In this document: positions 52,845 to 60,460 of the stretch, piece by piece | How positions within the stretch are numbered: position 1 is the stretch's first letter | Layout: every line of letters starts with the position of its first letter | Assembly (NCBI GenBank): GCA_035318745.1 | Contig: DATHEA010000021.1 | Coordinates: forward strand, 186,001 to 250,000 | From: VRUE01 sp035318745 | GTDB taxonomy: Bacteria; Actinomycetota; Thermoleophilia; Solirubrobacterales; 70-9 | Reading direction: 5' to 3' | DNA: 64,000 bases | Translations under genes and position numbers: made by a program | The notes under the pieces: generated by a model | Database searches by the model: none | What the model was told of the DNA's origin: nothing | The model's input: only the letters and a program-made list of their open reading frames with translations

Positions 52845-53729
52845 CTAGCGGCGACGCAACAGCAACGCCGCCCAATCGCCCTCGTGACGACGCTCGCCCT
52901 CGGTTAGACCGGCGGGAGCGAAGGCGGCGACGATTTCGTCCAGCTCTGTAGGAAGAAGACCAGAGCAGACGATGGTGGCGAGATCGGGGGGAGGACTCGG
53001 CGGAGCAACAGCATGGAGGCTCCGCCGAGTCCTCCCCCCGATCCCACCACTGCCCTCGAACAGTTGACCCGCGACAGCCTTGAGGACCGGGGCGGTCAGG
53101 TTGGCGACCACGGTTGGGGGGAGCTCGGGCAGGCTTTCACGCAGGTTGAGCTGCTCAAGCTCGACCGTGACTCCGTTGGCTTCAGCGTTGGTAACTGCAG
53201 CTTCGATCGAGGCTGGCTCGTGGTCATAGCCCCGCACTGGGCTCCAGCCGAGCTTCGCTGCTGCGATCGCGAGGACGCCGGAGCCGGTGCCGAGGTCAGT
53301 CAGCGGTCCGTGGGCGTCCCCCGCCTGCTCCAGCTCAAGCAGCAACTCGAGGCAGAGGCGGGTGGTCGGGTGGGCGCCGGTGCCGAAGGCGCGACCTGGG
53401 TCGACGACGAGGTCGATCGCACCATCGCGCGGCTCCTCCCAGGAGGGTCGCAGCCAGAGCCGCTCGCCGATCAGCAGCGGCTTGTGGAAGTCCTGCCAGC
53501 GGTCCGCCCAGTCGTCGGGAACCGTGGTCGCGACCAGCTCAACCAGGCCGTCGCCGGCCGCCACCTCGATCTCACCCAGCTCCGGCAGCTCCCCCTCGCC
53601 ACCGTAGATCGCGTACTCGACGTAGCCGGGGCCACGCTCCTCCTCCACCCCGTTCGGCGCCAGAACCGTCAGCTCGGCCAGCACCTGCTCGGCCAGCTCG
53701 GGAACGCAGCGGACCGCCAGCCGGATCAA
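52845..53729 (-). CDS. prmA: Ribosomal protein L11 methyltransferase, with a hairpin-element insertion
   Basis: This SAM enzyme trimethylates L11. The 294 residues have PSWEEPRDGAIDLVVDPGRA, FGTGAHPTTRLCLELL (PrmA signature), LTDLGTGSGVLAIAAAKLGW (SAM motif I) and VVANLTAPVLKAVAGQLF. After LFEG an extra segment of about 24 residues (GIGGRTRRSLHAVAPPSPPP) comes from palindromic element F. The C-terminal IVCSGLLPTELDEIVAAF then resumes. The start is TTG 53729, overlapping the dnaJ stop. Confidence 0.9.
   Translation of the reverse strand: MIRLAVRCVPELAEQVLAELTVLAPNGVEEERGPGYVEYAIYGGEGELPELGEIEVAAGDGLVELVATTVPDDWADRWQDFHKPLLIGERLWLRPSWEEPRDGAIDLVVDPGRAFGTGAHPTTRLCLELLLELEQAGDAHGPLTDLGTGSGVLAIAAAKLGWSPVRGYDHEPASIEAAVTNAEANGVTVELEQLNLRESLPELPPTVVANLTAPVLKAVAGQLFEGSGGIGGRTRRSLHAVAPPSPPPDLATIVCSGLLPTELDEIVAAFAPAGLTEGERRHEGDWAALLLRRR
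52982..53043. repeat. Palindromic element F inside prmA (perfect 25-bp arms)
   Basis: The arms at 52982-53006 and 53019-53043 are exact reverse complements (GGGGGGAGGACTCGGCGGAG), with a 12-base loop. The 62-bp hairpin is translated in frame in prmA. No comparable segment is known in PrmA proteins at this site between the NLTAP motif strand and the next strand, so it looks like an insertion. Confidence 0.88.
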
Positions 53730-54391
53730 CCGAAGGCTCTGCGTACGCGGGAAAAGAAGCTTCCCTCGTCGCCGTGCCGAGAGCGCAGGTTGCGTGCCTC
53801 CATCGTCTCGCCCAGCTTCTCCGCCATCTCGCGCTGCTCCTCCGAGAGCTCCTCCGGGACGATCACCTGCACCGCGATCACCATGTCGCCCGGTGGGCCG
53901 CCGTTGGCGCCCGGCATACCGTGTCCGCGCAGGGCGAACTGGCTGCCTGGCTGGATGCCGGCCGGAAGCTCGATCTCGCGCTCGCCCTCATGGCTCGGGA
54001 CTTTGATCTTGGCTCCAAGCATCGCGTCGATCGCCGAGATCTCGACCGTGTGGATCAGATCCTGGCCGCGCATCGGCCCGCGCCTCACCTCGAAGCCGAA
54101 GTTGCCGCTGAAGAAGGCCTGGAAGATGTCCTCGACCGAGCTGAAGCCACCCGGCGCGGCGCCGGCACCGCGCAGACCCTCGTGGCCGTAGGCGTCGTAG
54201 GCACGGCGCCGCTCGGGGTCGGAGAGCACCTCGTAGGCTTCCGCGGCCGCCTTGAACTTCTCCTCCGCCTCGGGGTCGTGATCGTTGACGTCCGGATGCA
54301 GCTCGCGAGCGAGGCGGCGGAAGGCGGTCTTCACCTCGGCTTTGTTGGCGTCGCGGCCGACGCCGAGGATCTCGTAGTAGTCGCCGGGCAT
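53726..54391 (-). CDS. Compact DnaJ-family co-chaperone without zinc finger
   Basis: The 221-residue Hsp40 has a J domain at 1-68 (YYEILGVGRDANKAEVKTAF, with HPD in RELHPDVNDHDPEAEEKFKA). A short G/F linker with GGFSSVEDIFQAFFSGNFGF follows. A single C-terminal substrate domain then shows QDLIHTVEISAIDAMLGAKI and LPAGIQPGSQFALRGHGMPG. The CxxCxGxG zinc repeats and one of the two beta domains are absent; normal DnaJ has about 375 residues. The start is ATG 54391, in the hrcA stop (TGATG). Confidence 0.9.
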   Translation of the reverse strand: MPGDYYEILGVGRDANKAEVKTAFRRLARELHPDVNDHDPEAEEKFKAAAEAYEVLSDPERRRAYDAYGHEGLRGAGAAPGGFSSVEDIFQAFFSGNFGFEVRRGPMRGQDLIHTVEISAIDAMLGAKIKVPSHEGEREIELPAGIQPGSQFALRGHGMPGANGGPPGDMVIAVQVIVPEELSEEQREMAEKLGETMEARNLRSRHGDEGSFFSRVRRAFG

Positions 54392-55413
54392 CAGCCGTAG
54401 ACCGACTCGCAGTAGCGCGACAGCTCCCGCGCCGCGCCGCGGACCGAGACGATCGCGGTCGCGTAGTCCATCCGCAGCGGACCGACCACGCCAACCGAAC
54501 CGAGATTCCGGTGAGCCAGGCCGTAGTTGGCGCCGACGACGCTGACCGAGCGCAGCTCCGGCTGCGGATTCTCGCCACCGATCCAGAGGAAGACCGAGCG
54601 CTCCTCCAGGGCTGAGCGCAGCATCCCGAGCACACCGGCGCGGCGCTCCAGCGCCGTCATCAGCCGGTCGGCGCGGGGCAGGTCGCCACGGTGGTCGTCG
54701 GAGAGGAGTCGCGAAGCGCCCTCCATGTAGAGGCTGTCCCCCGCTTCCTGCTCCAGGCCGGTGAACGCCGGACCGAGCGTGGCAAGAAAGCTCGACTCGG
54801 TCGGCCCCAGCTCGGGGTCGGCAAGGCGGTTGGCGATCATCCGCGCGCCGACCCCCATCCCGGCAAGGGACTCGTTGAGGTAGCTGGAAGCCCACTCGAC
54901 CAAACCTGGATCGACTGGCCGGTCGAAGTCGAAGACGCGCTTGGCGATCGCGCCGGTCGAGGCGATCGCGATCGCCATCACCTTGGTCGGCTGCAGACGC
55001 AGCACCTCGACCCGGTGGATCGTCGCCGTGGCCGGAGCGGGCGCCGTGGCGAGTGCCATCAGGTCGGTCATCTGGGCAAGCGCGGCAGTCGTCTCCCGCA
55101 TCGCCTCGTCGACCTCGCGCCGCAGCCGCGAGAGCTCCAGCTCGACCCCGGCGTCGGCCCTGGGCATTCCGGACTCGATCAGGCGGTCGACGTAGTAGCG
55201 GTATCCGACCTCAGTCGGAACCCGCCCTGCCGAAGTGTGCGGATGGTTCAGATACCCAGCCGCCTCGAGCCCCGCCAACTCCGCCCGCACCGTCGAAGGC
55301 CCCCACTCAATCTCGCGGCTCTCCGCAATCGCTTTCGAAGCAACCGGCTTCGCTGACGCGAGGTGTGCATCGACCACCAGCCGAAGAATCAGCCCTTGTC
55401 GTTCAGAAAGCAT
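54391..55413 (-). CDS. hrcA: Heat-shock repressor HrcA
   Basis: This negative regulator of chaperone operons binds CIRCE repeats and is activated by GroEL. The 340 residues have the winged helix SERQGLILRLVVDAHLASAK, with PSTVRAELAGLEAAGYLNHP and HTSAGRVPTEVGYRYYVDRL, and the C-terminal FLWIGGENPQPELRSVSVVG and GVVGPLRMDY. It is coupled to dnaJ. A canonical CIRCE (TTAGCACTC-type) is not present upstream; a different inverted repeat is. Confidence 0.94.
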   Translation of the reverse strand: MLSERQGLILRLVVDAHLASAKPVASKAIAESREIEWGPSTVRAELAGLEAAGYLNHPHTSAGRVPTEVGYRYYVDRLIESGMPRADAGVELELSRLRREVDEAMRETTAALAQMTDLMALATAPAPATATIHRVEVLRLQPTKVMAIAIASTGAIAKRVFDFDRPVDPGLVEWASSYLNESLAGMGVGARMIANRLADPELGPTESSFLATLGPAFTGLEQEAGDSLYMEGASRLLSDDHRGDLPRADRLMTALERRAGVLGMLRSALEERSVFLWIGGENPQPELRSVSVVGANYGLAHRNLGSVGVVGPLRMDYATAIVSVRGAARELSRYCESVYG

Positions 55414-55429
55414 GGATGGAGTCTAGAAG

Positions 55430-55457
55430 CGCGAGCGGGTGGCCCTCCCCGCTCGCG
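55430..55457. promoter_or_regulatory. CIRCE-sized inverted repeat before hrcA
   Basis: CGCGAGCGGG and its exact complement CCCGCTCGCG are separated by 8 bases and end 16 bases before the hrcA ATG. The geometry (10-8-10) is close to CIRCE (9-9-9), but the sequence is not. It may be an HrcA operator variant, an RNA thermosensor that masks the start, or a terminator of the upstream dehydratase gene. Confidence 0.5.
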
Positions 55458-55465
55458 TCCTAGCC

Positions 55466-55855
55466 CTACAGCGCTACTTCCGCCTCAGCGTTGCGAATCG
55501 TCTGGTTCTCGCCCTGCAGGGCGACCGTCTCGATCACGGCCCTGCCACCATCGACCGACTTGACGGTGCCGCGGACGACGATCTCCGTCTCGGGCGCACC
55601 CATGCCGCGGAACTGGACCGAAAGGCGTTTCATCGCCCGCGGGTCGCCGCCGACAGACGCTGCGTTTGCGCGAGCAACGAGGCCCATCATGTAAAGGCCG
55701 TGCAGGATCGTGTCAGGCAGCCCGACCGCTTTCGCAAACTCAGGGTCGATGTGGATCGGGTTGAAATCCCCCGAAGCGCCCGCGTAACGGTGCGGCAGAT
55801 ACTTGTCCGGCGTCACTCGCAGCTCGGCGATCTGGTCTCCCACGTTCAAACTCAT
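55466..55855 (-). CDS. MaoC-like (3R)-hydroxyacyl dehydratase, HadB-like
   Basis: The 129-residue hot-dog-fold protein carries the hydratase 2 motif YAGASGDFNPIHIDPEFAKA with catalytic Asp and His, then LPDTILHGLYMMGLVAR. In mycobacteria such a protein (HadB) is the catalytic half of the FAS-II 3-hydroxyacyl-ACP dehydratase, paired with a HadA or HadC. The gene next upstream encodes that partner type. The precise acyl substrate is unknown. Confidence 0.87.
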   Translation of the reverse strand: MSLNVGDQIAELRVTPDKYLPHRYAGASGDFNPIHIDPEFAKAVGLPDTILHGLYMMGLVARANAASVGGDPRAMKRLSVQFRGMGAPETEIVVRGTVKSVDGGRAVIETVALQGENQTIRNAEAEVAL

Positions 55856-55924
55856 TGGCGTCGCCCTCCCTCACTGCGCAGAGAATCAGATATGGATGCC
55901 TGTTCGGTCGGGCTCGGGGCCATC

Positions 55925-56365
55925 TCATATCCCCCTGACGATGTTGGTCCAGGTTCCACGCACTACTTGCTGCCCGTCCTGGTTGATCGAGTTGGTCTCG
56001 AAGACGTAGAAGCCCTTGCCGTCCTTCTCGTAGATCTCCAGGCACTTAGCGGCGGTCGTGATCTCGTCACCCGAGCAGGCCGGCTCGCCCCACTCGAACT
56101 GCTGGCCGCCGTGCACCATCGTCGCGAAGTTCATCGCCACCTCGGGGTCGAACATCGCCGGCGCGAGAGCCGGAGAGCTGTAGACGACACAGAACATCGG
56201 CGGTGCCACTACGTCGCGGTAGCCGGCGGCCTTGGCCGCCTCGCGGTCGAAATGCACCGGGTTCTCGATCCCGATCACCCGCGCGTACTCGCCGATCTTC
56301 TCCTTGCCCACCTCGTAAGTCGTGGAGGGCCATTCCTTGCCTATTGCCTCGGTCTTCATAGCCAT
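55925..56365 (-). CDS. MaoC N-terminal-type dehydratase subunit, HadA-like
   Basis: The 146-residue hot-dog protein has TYEVGKEKIGEYARVIGIEN, then PVHFDREAAKAAGYRDVVAP and PMFCVVYSSPALAPAMFDPE. GGQQFEWGEPACSGDEITTA is typical of HadA/HadC (FAS1_DH-region proteins). It probably forms a heterodimer with the HadB-like product, in which it binds the acyl chain. The start is ATG 56365 (or 56359). It lies 69 bp before the HadB-like gene and 15 bp after lepA. Confidence 0.86.
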   Translation of the reverse strand: MAMKTEAIGKEWPSTTYEVGKEKIGEYARVIGIENPVHFDREAAKAAGYRDVVAPPMFCVVYSSPALAPAMFDPEVAMNFATMVHGGQQFEWGEPACSGDEITTAAKCLEIYEKDGKGFYVFETNSINQDGQQVVRGTWTNIVRGI

Positions 56366-56380
56366 GGGTCGGAAACCTAT

Positions 56381-58174
56381 CTACTCGTCGATCTGGAGCA
56401 CGGCCAGGAATGCCTCCTGGGGCACCTCCACGCGCCCGACCTGCTTCATCCGCTTCTTGCCCGCTTTCTGCTTCTTCAGCAGCTTGTTCTTGCGCGTGAC
56501 GTCGCCGCCGTAGAGCTTCGCGGTGACGTCCTTGCGCAACGCCTTGACGGTCTCGCGGGCGAGGATGTTGGAGCCGATCGCAGCCTGCACCGGTACGTCA
56601 AAGAGCTGGCGCGGGATCGTCTTGCGCAGCCGCTCGACCAGCCGCTTGCCCTGCTCGTAGGAAAATTCGCGATGGACGATGATCGAGAGCGCGTCGACCT
56701 TGTCGCCGGCCAGCAGGATGTCGACCTTGACCAGGTCGGAGGCCTGGTTGCCGATCGGCTCGTAGTCGAGCGAGGCGTAGCCACGAGTCGATGACTTGAG
56801 CAGATCGAAGAAGTCGAGGACGATCTCGGCAAGCGGCATGTCGTAGCGGATCTGCACCCGCTGCGGGCTCAGATAGTGCATGTCGACGTGGGTGCCCCGA
56901 CGAGCCTGGCAGAGCTCCATCACCGCGCCCACCTGCTCGGACGGAGAGATGATCGTGGCGCGTATGAAGGGCTCTTCGATCGCCTCGATCGTGCCCGGAT
57001 CGGGCAGCTCGGTCGGGCTACGGACCTCCTTCGAGGTGCCGTTGGTCAGGTGGACCTCGTAGCGCACGTTCGGGGTCGTCGACAGCAGGTCGAGCCCGTA
57101 CTCGCGCTCCAGCCGCTCGCGCACGATCTCCATGTGGAGCAGGCCGAGAAAGCCGCAGCGGAAGCCGAAGCCGAGCGCCTCCGAGGTCTCCGGCTCCCAG
57201 GACAGCGCGGCGTCGTTGAGGGCGAGCTTCTCGAGCGCGTCGCGCAGGTCTTCGAAGCGGTCGGTGTCGATCGGGAACAGCCCGCAGAAAACCATCGGGC
57301 GGACCTCGCGATAGCCCTCGAGCGGCTCGGCGGCCGGTCGCTCCTGCGCCGTCAGCGTGTCGCCGACCCGCAGCTTGGCGACGTCCTTGATGCCGGTGAT
57401 CAGGTAGCCGACGTCGCCCGCGTCCATCCCCTGCACCCCGGTCATCGCCGGCCGGAAGAAGCCGATGTCGTCGATGTCCGCCTCGGTGCCGTTCTGCATC
57501 GCGAGGATCCGCTCGTGCTTGCGGAAGGAGCCGTCGACCATCCGCACGTAGGCGATCACGCCGCGGTACTGGTCGAACTCGGAGTCGAAGATCAGCGCCC
57601 GGGTGGGGGCCTCGGGCTCCCCTTTCGGGGCAGGGATCCGGTCGACGATCGCCTCCAGCACCTCGACCACACCCTCACCCGTCTTGGCCGAGATCCACAG
57701 CGCTTCCTCCGGGTCGCCCCCGGTGAGGTCGGCGATCTCCTGTGCGACCCGATCTGGCTCGGCGCCGGGCAGGTCGACCTTGTTGATCACCGGGATCAAC
57801 TCCAGCCCGTTCTCGATCGCCAGGTAGGTGTTGGCGACGGTCTGCGCCTCGACCCCCTGGGCGGCATCGACGACGAGCAGGGCGCCCTCGCAGGCGGCGA
57901 GACTGCGCGAGACCTCGTAGGAGAAATCGACATGGCCGGGGGTGTCGATCAGGTGCAGGTGGTAGATCTGCCCGTCGGAAGCCGTGTACTCGACCCGCAC
58001 GGCCTGGGCCTTGATCGTGATCCCACGCTCGCGCTCGAGGTCCATCGAGTCGAGCATCTGGGCCTGCATTTTCGTTGGATCGACGGCGCCGGTGAGCTCG
58101 AGGATGCGGTCGGCCAGGGTCGACTTGCCGTGGTCTATGTGGGCGATGATGCTGAAGTTGCGGATGTGGTCCAT
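56381..58174 (-). CDS. lepA: Elongation factor 4 (LepA)
   Basis: This ribosomal translocase-like GTPase acts in back-translocation or initiation. The 597 residues have G1 FSIIAHIDHGKSTLADRILE, then ERERGITIKAQAVRV, G3 LIDTPGHVDFSYEVSRSLAA and G4 VINKVDLPGAEPD. The LepA-specific C-terminal domain contains LVKVDILLAGDKVDALSIIV and KKQKAGKKRMKQVGRVEVPQ. The start is ATG 58174 (MDHIRNFSIIAHIDHGK); the frame upstream is part of a palindromic region. Confidence 0.97.
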   Translation of the reverse strand: MDHIRNFSIIAHIDHGKSTLADRILELTGAVDPTKMQAQMLDSMDLERERGITIKAQAVRVEYTASDGQIYHLHLIDTPGHVDFSYEVSRSLAACEGALLVVDAAQGVEAQTVANTYLAIENGLELIPVINKVDLPGAEPDRVAQEIADLTGGDPEEALWISAKTGEGVVEVLEAIVDRIPAPKGEPEAPTRALIFDSEFDQYRGVIAYVRMVDGSFRKHERILAMQNGTEADIDDIGFFRPAMTGVQGMDAGDVGYLITGIKDVAKLRVGDTLTAQERPAAEPLEGYREVRPMVFCGLFPIDTDRFEDLRDALEKLALNDAALSWEPETSEALGFGFRCGFLGLLHMEIVRERLEREYGLDLLSTTPNVRYEVHLTNGTSKEVRSPTELPDPGTIEAIEEPFIRATIISPSEQVGAVMELCQARRGTHVDMHYLSPQRVQIRYDMPLAEIVLDFFDLLKSSTRGYASLDYEPIGNQASDLVKVDILLAGDKVDALSIIVHREFSYEQGKRLVERLRKTIPRQLFDVPVQAAIGSNILARETVKALRKDVTAKLYGGDVTRKNKLLKKQKAGKKRMKQVGRVEVPQEAFLAVLQIDE

Positions 58175-58198
58175 GGGCGTCGCAAGTATGGCGATCAG

Positions 58199-58350
58199 CC
58201 CGCGGGGCCCGTCGCCGCCGCCGGGGGGTGCCCTCCTGGTGCTGCGATCTGCTCCGGGCAAAGGGACGGTGTCCCGCTATGGGATAGGCCTCGCCCTCCG
58301 CAGACTCCGCACGGGCGGAGCACACCCCCCGATACCGGCGCCACCGCGGG
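58199..58350. repeat. Degenerate palindromic element H upstream of lepA
   Basis: The 183-bp gap before lepA begins and ends with CCCGCGG and CCGCGGG (58199-58205, 58344-58350). Inside it are CCGGGGGGTG and CACACCCCCCG, which pair imperfectly. AAAGGGACGGTGTCCCGCTA (58260-58279) repeats the GGTGTCCC core of the element arms. I read this as a decayed family member. The lepA promoter must lie within or near it. Confidence 0.5.
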
Positions 58351-58357
58351 AGACGCG

Positions 58358-60460
58358 CTAGTGACTACACGCCGATGGGTCCAGGGGCCCTTTCAGCTTG
58401 AAGACGACCGTTGGCGGCGTCTTTGAGATTGGGGTTGCCTGGGGGCCTTCGGTCCAGCGGGTCGTTGGTGGGTATGAGGGCTTGCCTGGTTCCACTCTGT
58501 CTCGGGAGGCGACTACGTAGTCGTAGTGCCCTTTGCTGAGGAGGCGGCGCCATTGTTGGCAGGTCGATGGGGCCACGAAGCCTCCGTGGGGCGCTTCTTC
58601 GCCTATGTACTGGACGTGGTTGGAGAGGTCGGTGCCGAAGAGGGAGTATTGGCGGGTCGAGGTGGTGGCGATGCGGGCGCCCGAGACGCCGTCGGCCCAT
58701 TTGAAGGCGGCGTTGAGGCCGGGAGTGGCGAAGCTGGGGTTCGCGTAGCGGTTCTCGAGGTAGTGGCGCTGGACCGGGTAGCCGATCGCGATCGCGACGA
58801 CGAGGAGCGCCAGGGCAACTGGCGCAAGTGGCCCGCGGGTCCTGTCACGGCGGCCCTCCCCCATGTGCTCGGACGCGCTTCGCGCGCCCTCCGCTATGGG
58901 GGTCCCCCGCCACCGCACCACCCGCGGGAGGAGCGCTACCGGCAGGACGGTCAAGCCCAGGACCAGAGCGGGAGCTAGGTAGCGCAGGCCGGATTCGAAG
59001 CCGCGGGCCATGCCGTCGGGGCCGGAGGCCGAGGTCGGTGCGATCAGCCAGGCGACGATCACTGCAAGCCCGGTGGCACCGGCGACCAGCAGCGCACTGT
59101 CGCGGTCGAGATTAGGTCCGGATGGCGATCCAAAGCTCGACCGCACTGGGAAAAGAGACAGGAGAAGGCCTACAAGGGCGAGAGCAACGAGCAGCGGCCA
59201 GAGGATCGTCAGGCCGCCGTGCAGCCCGGGCAAAAACCAGTCTGACCAGACGGAGCCGTCGGTCAGGTAGCCGAGCACGCTATGCCCTTCGCGCCCGCCA
59301 AGCGCCTGGTCGGGCGCAGGCAACGAGATCGGGCCGAGGTGATCGAACCAGGGCAACGGGTTGCCGGTGTGGATCAGGTTGCGCACGTACCAGTAACCGC
59401 CACCGGCCAGTGCAGCGAGGCCAGCTCCCGCAAGAGCTCGCCACCGCCTGCCGGCTGGCGCCGTCACTGCAAGCCCCAGGACGAGAACTGCAGCGGGTAG
59501 GAGAAAGTTGAGCTTGGTGCCCGCGGCTATACCCGCCGCCAGGCCGACAACGAGAAGGACGCCCGTGGAAAGACCAGCTTTTCTCTCTCTCCGCACCGCC
59601 CACGCATTGAGAGCAATCGCAACAGCAGCAAGTAGGAAGAAAATCCCGACGATGTCGTTACGAGCTTCGCCAGCTTGATCCGAGAGCACCGGCAGGCTCA
59701 AAGCAATCGCTCCCAATGCCAGTGACCACGGCGCAACTCGGTAGGGCCTCCCAATACACCAGCAAGCCAGGAGACATCCAACGAACCAGCCTAGGTTCAG
59801 CAGCGGGGAGAGCACGTCTCGCCCGAACGCCAACATCCCGGTTGCGTGGAAGATTTCGGCGTTCGCCGGGTAGAACCAGGCCAGGAACTGCGGCGCAATG
59901 AAGTGCAGATCCCAGGTATTCCCGCTCTGAAAGAACCCGGCGGCGAACGGCCCGTGGTACCAGGTCGAATCGAACCCGGTCATCCCCGTCATCAACTTCG
60001 ACCTCACGTCGATGCCGAACTTCACAAGCGCTGCCCCAGCGAGGATCAATGCCATCAGTGTGACCACGCTCCAAGTGGGAGGGCGGGGGTATCCCTCTCG
60101 CACAGCGGCGTCCTCTTTTTCGCCCCGCCCACCCCCTCGGACGGCCGCCAATCCCCGTGGCGAAAAACCCAGCAAGCGAGAGGGATGCCACCGTCCTCCC
60201 CCAACCCCCAGCCGAAGTCCCGAGCCAACCACCGCAACAGCAACGAGATACGGGGCTGGCTCGAACACTCCGAAGCTGCCCAGAACCTCGGCAACCCAAA
60301 TCAGCAAGGCAAGCGCCAGAACGGCGGTTCCCAGATGTGCCGGTGCCCCCGAGAAGCTGGGAAGTAAGCGTGCTCGCACTGCCGACGCGCCCAACGTGGC
60401 GAAGCCGGCGAGCAGGGCTATCTCGGCAACGCCCAGCAGATAGCGCGACAGGTCGAGCAT
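58358..60460 (-). CDS. GT-C-type polytopic membrane glycosyltransferase (GT39/87-like)
   Basis: The 700-residue protein has about 12 TM helices and a C-terminal soluble part. After the fourth helix an external loop holds TGMTGFDSTWYHGPFAAGFF, in the place where GT-C enzymes keep a catalytic Asp. LHFIAPQFLAWFYPANAEIF and NDIVGIFFLLAAVAIALN follow. Such enzymes use polyprenyl-phosphate sugars to modify lipids or proteins; the substrate is unknown. Two hairpin elements (E and G) are translated as hydrophilic loops. It lies directly after murJ, ending 1 bp apart. Confidence 0.75.
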   Translation of the reverse strand: MLDLSRYLLGVAEIALLAGFATLGASAVRARLLPSFSGAPAHLGTAVLALALLIWVAEVLGSFGVFEPAPYLVAVAVVGSGLRLGVGGGRWHPSRLLGFSPRGLAAVRGGGRGEKEDAAVREGYPRPPTWSVVTLMALILAGAALVKFGIDVRSKLMTGMTGFDSTWYHGPFAAGFFQSGNTWDLHFIAPQFLAWFYPANAEIFHATGMLAFGRDVLSPLLNLGWFVGCLLACWCIGRPYRVAPWSLALGAIALSLPVLSDQAGEARNDIVGIFFLLAAVAIALNAWAVRRERKAGLSTGVLLVVGLAAGIAAGTKLNFLLPAAVLVLGLAVTAPAGRRWRALAGAGLAALAGGGYWYVRNLIHTGNPLPWFDHLGPISLPAPDQALGGREGHSVLGYLTDGSVWSDWFLPGLHGGLTILWPLLVALALVGLLLSLFPVRSSFGSPSGPNLDRDSALLVAGATGLAVIVAWLIAPTSASGPDGMARGFESGLRYLAPALVLGLTVLPVALLPRVVRWRGTPIAEGARSASEHMGEGRRDRTRGPLAPVALALLVVAIAIGYPVQRHYLENRYANPSFATPGLNAAFKWADGVSGARIATTSTRQYSLFGTDLSNHVQYIGEEAPHGGFVAPSTCQQWRRLLSKGHYDYVVASRDRVEPGKPSYPPTTRWTEGPQATPISKTPPTVVFKLKGPLDPSACSH
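58832..58928. repeat. Palindromic element G inside the GT-C gene
   Basis: The outer arms CCCGCGGGT and its complement enclose a partly paired 97-bp segment with CCCTCCCCCAT and ATGGGGGTCCCC and the inner GGACGCGCTTCGCGCG. It is translated as RGTPIAEGARSASEHMGEGR. Arm identity is about 70%, so it is older than A, B or F. Confidence 0.6.
60077..60200. repeat. Palindromic element E inside the GT-C gene (25-bp arms, 3 mismatches)
   Basis: The arms at 60077-60101 and 60176-60200 share GGGGGTATCCCTCTCGC with the family core. An inner inverted pair, CTTTTTCGCC and GGCGAAAAAC, adds a second stem. The 124-bp unit is translated as an Arg/Gly-rich loop (LLGFSPRGLAAVRGGGRGEK) between two TM helices, which tolerates the insertion. 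Confidence 0.82.

Noticed and set aside
55414..55465. Canonical CIRCE operator
   Set aside because: No TTAGCACTC or GAGTGCTAA-like sequence is present; only an unrelated inverted repeat.
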